Positions 21,659 through 31,700 of a DNA stretch of 43,217 nucleotides are shown here, piece after piece. Location of the stretch: positions 937,915-981,131 of the forward strand of contig NMRA01000110.1 of NCBI GenBank assembly GCA_002633005.1, written 5' to 3'. Each line of letters starts with the position of its first letter. Position 1 is the stretch's first letter. The notes below the pieces were generated by a model. It worked only from the letters and a program-made list of their open reading frames with translations, searched no databases and was not told the origin of the DNA. The stretch comes from Phoronis australis. Taxonomy: Eukaryota > Phoronida > Phoronidae. Both the position numbers and the translations under genes were made by a program.

Positions 21659-22711
21659 AAAATGTTTTTTAACGCTTGTATTGTCCATGTCAGGGTGATA
21701 ATGTGGTATATTATGCTTTACACTTTTTACGATTTTCAAACGACAAAATCGGTCCAAAAGGCATGCGGGGCGTTTTGTTTTGCTTTTTTACACTAAACAT
21801 GTCAAACTGTTCTCCCACGACAAAGACACAAGTTGAGATTTGCCTTTAAGCTACACGTTATTTCAATGGTAAATTTTAGACAGCTAATAACTCCAATCGT
21901 AGCCCTATCAACGACCATATTTAGCCCTTAGAAGTGCATCATTAAAAAGTGTTGACTTCTTAAGATAATTTCTACCAACTAAAATATCCTGCGCAGAGCT
22001 TATTTGGTGAAAAAATTATCGCTGGAATAAATCAGGCTGGAGGTGATACAAATATCCGTTGACGCAACCAATGGAATCCACTTGGCATACATGTATGCTC
22101 ACAGCATGAATATTCAAAACATGAGTCATTACAATGATTTCAAAGTAAGAACTGCCTTAAGGTTGGGTACATGCATAAAGATAGTCAAATTCGTTTCACT
22201 TTGGAACATTGTATATCATATCTTAGAAACGGCGGATCTTATTCATGCGAAATTTTCAGATCCCATACCTAACGCAAAGTTCCACAAAACGTCACTTTTA
22301 CATGCGGGGATATCGAAATAGCAGTTTTATACTTTCTGAGAAAAATCATTAAAGTTACAAAATACGAAAACGAAGTGATATTTTGGAAAACTGTTACAGA
22401 CTTTTGATATCTTATCTTGAACAATTACACGCATATCAAATAAAATCGAATCATGTTATCGAGGCCTTTGTTTTCATATCAATTTACCTTAAAATTTTCT
22501 AAATGATGTTAAAATACGGTAGAGTCAAAAATCAGGTTTTGCAGACTGTTTACTTTCAGACACTATTTACTGTTATTAACAGTGTTCCAGTAACTGTATA
22601 TAGTTTTCCAATTATTTTGGTTCCACTTTAACCGAATTAATTCAAAACAAGATAATAATTCGAGAGTTACGAGGTGTGAATGGAATGTCACAGAGCAATC
22701 TTTATTTTCAG

Positions 22712-22732
22712 GGTCCGTGTTTAATCGTCAGT
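22712..22732 (+). other. Probable 5' untranslated part of esterase exon 1
   Basis: Lies between the TTTATTTTCAG acceptor and the chosen ATG. Confidence 0.4.
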
Positions 22733-22793
22733 ATGGCTGTACATTTGAACATTCCGCTCTTTCTCTCGTTTTGTTTCGTCACTGTTAAATGCG
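22733..22793 (+). CDS. Esterase coding exon 1 (signal peptide)
   Basis: ATG at 22733 begins 'MAVHLNIPLFLSFCFVTVKC', a short polar start, a hydrophobic core and a cysteine, followed by a GTAAGT donor at 22794. The one leftover base (G) fits the first two bases of exon 2. TTTATTTTCAG ending at 22711 may be the acceptor of this exon after a 5' UTR intron. The in-frame ATG at 22676 would put a polar extension before the signal peptide, so the later ATG is preferred. Confidence 0.8.
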
Positions 22794-25700
22794 GTAAGTT
22801 GTACCCTGTCGCAGAAGATTCTGTAGTATCGTACTGTGCTGTTCAAATATGTTTGTCAAAAGGGTCTTTCACCGCTGTTTAGCCCTTTGTGTTCCACTCT
22901 TGACTCGAATGCTTTTGGATTTCAAAGCATTCGCAAGATCCTCCGATAACGTTGTGTTGCTCCAGTTGCAAGCAATGAGTAGATGCGAATTTTTAAATTT
23001 GCAGTTTTTGGGTTGGCCAACTTAAAGGAGCATTCCACCCAAAAAACAACCTAATTTCTATCAATTTAGATCGAGTAGTTCTACTCCATAACTACACGCA
23101 TGCTATGAACATTCCCACTAAATAAAATTGGTTCTAACCCCGGTGTTTAAGGTACACGGCGGGGTATGGAAAATTGAACTAGACCGTATTTATCCACCTT
23201 GGCTGAGACGCGCTCGGCTCATGCTCAAAGGGATGCCGCCAAGCTGCTCTATTCATCGAGTCACGAGCGAGGATAATTGACTTCGCTCATGCGGATATGA
23301 TCAGCTGATTACAGTCTAGCCTAACAACTGTACTTTTTATGGAGAGAATTTTACGTAGTTTTTACTGTAATATTTGAAAAGAGGAGCGAAAACAAATACG
23401 AATACAACTTTGAATTTTTCAAATCGGCCCAGGATAAGAGATTTTGCAACACAGAAACACTCACGATTACTTTCATTCGGCGCGCACGAATACAAAAATA
23501 TAGGACCCAAGTTAGGATTGTATAAATGTAGAACTACTCCGTGTGTTATTTAGGTTTTGGAAAAAATGCATTTTAATACTCAAAATACGTTTTGTATAGC
23601 TATTACAAGCTCTAAAACGACTTTGTGTAATTTCATTGAGATCGTTCTTTGTCATCCGTCAAACCGGAAACTTCCGAGATGTGACTCTGCGAGCGCACTC
23701 ACCTTGCACGTTACAGCCGTTTAAGTGAAAAACAATCTAGTAAACGCCATTTTCTTGCATAATCCTCCGCCTTTTGTAACAAAAAAGTCTATCGTCGATG
23801 ACCCGCACACGCACGCTCACTCACTCTCATACGCAGACGACCTTCAAAACAAACGTCACGTGACAACAACATGTGTGTTCATCCAGAGATTTTTCTCGTG
23901 TTGTGGAGTACGATGTAGCGCACATTTGGACTTAATCGCAATTAATCTGGACTCCACATGAACTTTAAAAATTGTAAAACATCAGGAAGATTTCAGGTAA
24001 TTTGTTGAGTCGAAACTATATTTTTATTCAAGAGTACAAGTTTTCCTATTGACGATGGCGATTCAGCGGCGACGCATCAGTCGGCAAGTTTTCGCCCTGT
24101 GATGAGCACAATTTTTTGAAAGATTATCGTAATTTAACAACGGAAGTTCATAGCAATGCACCACAATTTTGTAGAAAGACTGTCATATGCTAAAATTCGT
24201 CACAAAGCGTAAATTTTATGAATCCTAGCTTCCGATTTTACCCGTTTGGGAAACCGGCTTTCAACTGCCGTAGGCTACAATAAGAATCCCCTCCCCGTGA
24301 AATGATTTTTTCTAAGCGTTTATTAGAGCCAATACAGTATACAGCTTTCCACCAAGGCTAGATGATACTACGACACTATTCTTTGTTGCATTAGTAACTG
24401 GTCTTGGCTAATATTATCATTTTATGGCCTGGTCATCCATTCAGCCAAAAGTAGTTCCAGAGGTGGCTTATCAGCCAATTATTCACGCATGCTGACTCAC
24501 AATAGAAGCCTGATAAGAGTGAAGGTGGATAAATGCGGTGTTCCTACAGTTTCTTGTTTTAGTGGATGTGTTCACGACATGCGTACGGTTGCGTTACCTG
24601 ACAGCTGACGACAGAGGGAGGTGTTGAAATTTTCCAATGACGTCATCGGTTTCACACGCAGTCTGTTCAGCAGTTTACAACACGGGTTACTGGTGTCAGG
24701 TTATCGCTTGAAGTCATCGTTTAACACCAATAAATCATCAAACTTCGATGAAAAATCCTTAAAAATACATCGAGTTCTTATAAAAACGTTTTGTTTTATT
24801 TCGCTCTCACGGATTTATTGGTATTTGGACAAACCGTAGCCTACAAAGTTCGGCAGGCCGATAAGGTCCGTAGCAGGACTTTGGGGTCTGTTTGGAGATA
24901 ATTTTGAAGTATTTTCCGTGAGATACAGACAGGAGAACATAGATCTGTGTTGTTTAGACTTTTGAATTTTTGAGTTCTTAACACAAAACGCTTGTTAGCC
25001 TGGCCAGTGGCTCNTATACTAGTGAGCCAAAGTAATGTGCACCTGGTTATGTTGGTGAATTAGCCACGAAACTGCAAATCTACTTAATCGTCGGAGGCCG
25101 CGAATTCAGGTTCCGTCAGGGCAGAAGTTGTACATTGACAATAATTATTTGATTAATGTAAATGTAAATAAAGATTCCCCTAACACCTGGCGGTTGGATT
25201 GGAATTGAGTTGTTTCACAACAGTTTCTGCCAGCTAACACTAAATTAGAATGAGCTCACACGGCCTAGGTGTCCGGTCAATTAAATTTATTGCACCAAGC
25301 CGGTAACGCAGTGATTTATTCATTGCTGGCTTCTCAAATCATTTGCACTCACGAACACTCCAAAAACATTACAAATTGAATCTAATAAGACAGACCTTGT
25401 TTCACTTTTATATAAGTATTGGTTAGGGTGAGAATAATTCATTTTGAAACACAACGCTCAGTAATCGCCAACATGGCAACTCGTAATCCCGACTTAGGAC
25501 GAGCTACATGTAGAGCTCATTAGTCCCGACTTCGCAGGTGGATCGTTAAGTTTTACAGGCTATCAATTCGAACAGGAATACAGTGATGGAGAAATACTAG
25601 AGAGGCGCCGTGAACAAGCTCAGACAACGGAACTTATGGGATTATTTGGTATGCCGGCATTCGTCAGGCACTGTCTACGTCTGCAAGCCACAGACACGGT

Positions 25701-28700
25701 GATGTTTCACGGCCTCATACTTGCTATTTACAGCGTACATTTCATTCTTCACTAATATGAGCCACTTCCTAAGCATTTCGGACTCTCGAGGAAGCAAAAA
25801 AACGATATTCCAGCTTTCCTCGCAGCTTCTTAGTTCGGACGAGCGGGAAAGATGCACCGCAACATAGCGGCATTCACTCTGCATATGAACCACTGACATC
25901 GCTAGCGTCATTTCTCACCTTCCTCACAGGTTAACGCGACACCTCTTGGCAAGGTAAGGTCGACCGTATGCGAGGCGATGTGGATATAGACCGATTAAGA
26001 CGGCAAAAAAGACTAATTAAATCGGCTGGCATTCTCCTTTAATAGAACCTGGATCATTTTTTGAGTCGCTGATGGTTTCGATTCCCTGCGTGTGAAGTTT
26101 AAGTACAGTCACGATGACAAATATTTTTTTATAAAATTATGTGTATTATGAAATATTCAGTACAATAAATATACATGTACATACCCAGAAAGCACCAAGA
26201 GGCAAAGTGTCTGGGTTAAATACATACAAGGAAATCTATATACAATTATTATACACAAATACATGGACATAAATTAAAAAGAATGATGTTAAGATTATAA
26301 TAACATATGATTACGAAAGTAAATATATCATTTCGATACACAATGAATTATTTTATATGTATCACAAAAAGATTCAACATTAAAAAGAAATTTTGATACT
26401 CTTTCAAATAAAACCTTATTTTCACTTGGGTCGAGTTCTTTACTTCCATTTAGAAAAAAAATAATTTTGTTACACATTTGAGGAATATCTAAATATTTTT
26501 TGTAAACATTGGGGGTAATGTTTGAGTGTGTGTACCCTCTGCTCCCCGCATACCGTACAGGCAAAGAAAACAGGAGCATATGCCTGAGTAACTAAACATG
26601 ACCACAGGAGTGAAATATTATTAAAATTATGTCCAAACTTGTCGTTGTTTAAGAATAGTCAACATCGTGACCTTTCTAGATCTATTAGTGGTATAATGTT
26701 TAAAGTTATTTCTGAGAGTGACGATTGAAGTGCTTTCTTTTAACTTGGCTGATATGGAATTTCAGTTGTCAGTGCACGTTATTATCATACATTGTACATC
26801 TCCTGAAGGCTTGACTGAGGGAAGAGTGAATGGTGTATACGTTACTTTACCGCAGTCCTGGTCTTGTGTTAAGTCTTTTGTGGGAGTCAAAGAGGATTTT
26901 GTTTGAATAATTGTTTATGTTGTTTAATACTTTGAATGTATTGACAGGTGGAGTTTACGACCGGTTGCCAGTTTGCCCCAGTTAAGACTATGTAGAGCTT
27001 TGATTATGTTGGATCATTTGTGTGCTCCTGTTATGGCTAAAGCTGCTTGGTATTGTAGTCTTCCTAATTGAAGAAGTATGCATGCGTTTGCTGATTGGCA
27101 GAATGTATCACACTAATCTAGCTGTGTGAGTAGAAAAGTATTGAACAGAGTTTCAAGTTGAGATGACGAAAGACGATTCTAATTGAATTGATTATTTTTG
27201 GATTGATTTTATGAACGAGTTCGCGACACTGTGGAGTAAATGTAAGCTTATGGCCTAGTAACAAGCCAGGGTGTTTAAGTGTGAGCTTTTTGGGTATAAC
27301 TTCCCCATTGACTGATAGGTCCAGTATTAGATTTGTATGGAAAATGAGTATTATTAGACTTAAAAAATATTAGATGAACACTTTTTGCAGGTTTAAGTTT
27401 CATCTTCCATTTGCAAGACCAGTCATAGAGTTTGTTTAGGTCAGTTGGTAATAGAAGGAGTCACTGAGATGTTTTTTTAGAATGTGTTGAAAATTGCAGT
27501 ATCATTATCATACAAGAAGTTTTTATAGTTTATTATGACTGGAAGATCATTTATGTAGAGTAGACACACTCAGTTCGTCATTCCAGATATGACTTAAAAA
27601 GTAAGAGGAAGGTGCCTGAGAAACCGTAACATTGTAATTCGTGTAGATGCAAACCATAGGGAACGGCATCAAAGCTGACGCAATGTCTAAAAATACGGAC
27701 CTCACGTTGTACCCTTGCTCAAAGTGGTACACGATATCAAGCGATCACAAATATCAACAGAACGATTTGATGAGCGCACATGTAAAAAGTTTTTTTTTTT
27801 CTTTTTGTTCCAAACGCTGAAAAAACGATGTTGGAAACAACACGAAAATGTCGACACTGGCACATTACAAACACTTAGAATTAAACAAACGTCATTTGCA
27901 CGTATCCAATATGTGGGTATGTCATTTGCACTTATTACTACACTTGCTAAAGCACACAGGCAAACTCCAGATACTCCGGTGAGTACAATGTCAACGCTAA
28001 GCCGTTTTTGATTTCGTTCATCTTTAACTATTCAAACAATATTAATTAAGAGTGACATAATATTTATGTTAAAAAGCAAACATTTGGCATCCGAGTTTAG
28101 CCAAAGATAAGCGTTAACCCAAACGAGCATTTACACTCAAGAAATCGACAGAATGTCTTCCCCATTCGTTCATGCACTTTCTTTCCAAGAGGGTCGACAC
28201 CAAAAACATTCATACCCTATTCTAGATAAGTTGTTCTTATACTGATGCTCGACACAGCTTGCCAAAATGATGTAAAGCTAGTACTGTTTTATGACCTACT
28301 ATAAAACACTTGAATGTATATGTAATTTTCATTTTTTAAACGTATGAGATGCGGAAAGGGAAAAATTGTGAAAAAAGAAAACCAATCCTTTTTTGTTAAT
28401 TCAACAGTATTTAATAAATTCAGTCATGTTTAAAATGCAATTCAATTCTATTTTGTGAATTTGATACTACTTTAAAAATCATGTCTGTTTTGTAAATTCA
28501 ATTCTAACACTGTTCAGAAGAAAACATGGAGAATCGACAGTGTTTTATAAAATCGACCCTGTTTTGTCAATCCTGACGGCGATTCACAGAACTAACCCTA
28601 ATACGAAAATCGATCGTGTTTTATTAAATGGAGTCTGCATCGTTAATCCTGTTGTCGATTCCTAAAACTAATCCCACTATGAAAGCCCGCAACAGTAATA

Positions 28701-31700
28701 ACGACATTCCTTCCAAGTTAGGCAGGTCCAAAGCCTTCGATACGAATGCTCAAGCTTGTACGTACATGTAGTTATATTTCCAGTATAAAAATCGTCTGCA
28801 AGATCTGTTCTCGAATATTTTTTATCTGAAATAACAACGAGTGCCAGGGGGAGTTCTGCCATTTTCAGTCACGTGATTAACTAATATCGCTTTCCATTGA
28901 CAGGATTTGCAAAACGGTATTGTAACATAAACATACACAATTACAATAAATTCAAGGCGTGAGAACATAATGTTTTACATAACCTGTTTGATGACTGCCT
29001 CGTTCGTCATGCGTCTGTTTGGTCCTCTTGGTGTAGGACGCTTTCGCCAGTTGTTTTTTCGAGCGGCCTATAAAACGTCGTAAGCCCACCTCTGTTTAGA
29101 CGCGGTGCAAAATCAGGATGGTCCGTGAGACACATCTGCTTTTCTTCAAGAAGTCGATTCACTGACGCCACCACAGAAACAGAAACAGAAACAGAAACAG
29201 AAACAGCTAATTCACCAAACCATTCACGAGTTCATTATTTCTTTGGGTCACTAATATATTATTTTTGTGACTTGAACTTTAGTTTCCAACTTTGGCTGGT
29301 TTCTGTTCGTGATGTCTTCAGTGCAGCGGCGATGGGCCTGACCGGGTTTCGAGCCACTCGCCGGGATTGCAAGCGTTTTGTGTGTTTAGAGCTGAAAAAA
29401 TCGCAAATCTGAATTCACAAAACACAGCTATGTTATTCCGTTAGTATTTCACGGACGAATAATTCGAATTCATCACCGAACCCCAATTTCCCGTGACCGT
29501 CCTTGATGAGTTGGCCTCATACGGAACTCTGTACGCTACGATACGTTCAAATACCTTAAAATCCGTAACAGCGAAATAAAACACGTTTTTCAATAACTTG
29601 ATGCATTTGCAAGGGTTTTACATCGAATTTTGATGATTTGTTGGTGTAAAACGACGAATTCATGCGAAAAGCTTGACACCAGTAAGCGTGTTGTGAACTG
29701 CTGAAAAGAATCCGTTCGAACCTCTTTCTGCTGTCAGATAACAGTGCTGTACTTGCTGTTATCGAGTGGAACTATTCTGTCTAAATTGATACAAAATAGG
29801 TTGTTTTGGGTGGCAGTCTCCTTTAAGCCTCTTCCTAACGCTTGTGTAACTAAGCTTGACTTTTGATGAACCTTGACCGATTCAAAAAACCTGCTCTATT
29901 GCTGGCTAACTATTAACTAGCAATTTACTAATTATTTAGCTGTTATTATAAATCTTATTAACTCGATCCTTAGTAGTCATTGTTCAAGCACATTCTAGAA
30001 GTTTCTTCAATAATATGCTACATGTAGGCTGCAGAGGGTTCCAAACTCCGGCTCTATTTGGATTACTGCCATACTGGAACCAGTTAAGTGTTTGGTTTAT
30101 ATAAATTACAATGAACTGACCTGACATAACTTGTTGAATCTGCTAATAAACCAAAAGCAAAGCCAAATACGTCGGGTAGAACCGAAACTAGTGCCAGTCT
30201 ACTCCTAAGACATGGCCACTTTTCCATAGCAGAGCTTCTTCAAGATGCCTGCATTCACTTTTTCTTCTAGAAACAATAAGTTCACGAGTTAAAATGTGAT
30301 TCAGGAAAATTTAGAGTTGAGTTAAGTTTACAGAACCATTTCTGCTATCAACTACGCCGTTGCCGTTTAATTTCAGGTCGCTCACCTTTGAAAGTTAAAA
30401 CAACTTCGGGAACTTACATTGGTCAATACGAAGACATCACTACGTACCCTCTACCGGGAACAAGGAGAACAACTTCCTTTTATGGAATCCGCTATGGCTC
30501 TGCTGCAAGATTTGAAGCTTCCAACTTAGCTGAAAAGGAAGCAACTCCTCAAAATGCTAGTCAGCACTCCAAAGCATGTTACCAAATCGACCTGACTGGG
30601 CTTCTTCCTGGTCTTGTTTATAGCAATATGATAGAAGATTGTCTTACACTTAACGTGTACGTACCTGGAGACATGACTTGTCTGAAGAAGAAGAAACCGG
30701 TTATGATTTGGGTTCACCCTGGTGGCCTACAAAGCGAAGCAGCGTTTATGTATAACGCTTCACAACTAGCGCTCAACGGCGATGTTATCGTGGTTACTAT
30801 ACAATACCGACTTGGCATTTTGGGTTTTTTGAATCTAGAAGATTCTACCTCCGTCTCTAACAACGCCTTACGGGACATTCTGACAGCGTGTAAATGGGTT
30901 CAAAAAAATATATACAAATTTGGTGGAAACAAGCGTAAAGTAACAATTTTTGGTCAGTCGGGTGGTTCAATTGCAGTGACGTTGTTGGTTGCTAGTCCTT
31001 TGTCTCAGGGTTTGTTTCATAGAGCAATGGCAATGAGCGGAGGAATAAACTCTATGGGCATGCGGAAGTGTTCCTCAGTAGAACACAATTCCTTTCTGGC
31101 AGCTATAAAACTGAACTGTAATCACACTAACCCTAACGACACTCTTCAGTGCATGCAATCTTTGACTCCGGAAGAAGTCATTGAGAGCCAACCTCATAAC
31201 CTTTTTGAACTGTGGGAGAATAGATTTGACCTTGCTTTTATACCATGCTATGGTGACGACGTTTTTCCGGAACACCCCAAAAAGATTTTCAAAGACGGTT
31301 CTCAAAATCTGGTAGACTTCGTGGTAGGGGTGACTTATCATGATGGTATATTTGCTATGCCATTCACATACTACACTCAACCAGTGACTGACTCTCTGAT
31401 GTTGCACGAGGTTTCCAAAATTACTGTTGCTTTGTATCCTGATGATCCCTCAGCAGCTGCTACGGCCATTCTGAATTTCTATAACAATTCAGATGTTTAT
31501 GCGGACTCGGACCCCCAACGACTTGAAAAGATGCTTCTGGATATTCACACGGATCGGATGATCATTGATATTTACGAAACACTTTCCCTCCACAGGGAGA
31601 ACAAACAAAATTCTTATTTCTACGTCGTGAATTACTCTTGGGTTCCAGGTGGAAAGGATTTCATTATTGGACAACACGGTACAGATTTGAGCATCGTCTT

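Larger units (their letters stand above)
18781..22711. other. Region upstream of the esterase gene; no other gene recognised
   Basis: Contains a (TA)n tract, a short palindrome near 20299 and a tRNA-like remnant at 21588-21658. The frames at 20165-20444 on both strands share 'RALA.ARF' because of the palindrome and are not taken as genes. The esterase promoter may lie here, but I cannot point to a convincing core element. Confidence 0.4.
23026..29822. mobile_element. 6.8-kb TTAA-flanked, Kolobok-like element in esterase intron 1
   Basis: The ends AGGAGCATTCCACCC (left) and AGGAGACTGCCACCC (right, inverted) are each flanked by TTAA (23022-23025, 29823-29826). Similarity continues inward for about 70 bases. 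It resumes between 24591-25013 and the reverse complement of 29351 onward, so each arm is about 470 bp once an insertion of about 1.5 kb in the left arm (23094-24590) is allowed for. Inside are a P2X7-like exon, a THAP fragment, another TTAA-type terminus at 26038, a LINE RT remnant and a hexamer microsatellite. It lies wholly in intron 1 of the esterase gene. Confidence 0.75.

Noticed and set aside
29125-29412. 95-codon frame with a Thr-Glu run
   Set aside because: Produced by the ACAGAA hexamer repeat within the inverted arm of the intron-1 element.
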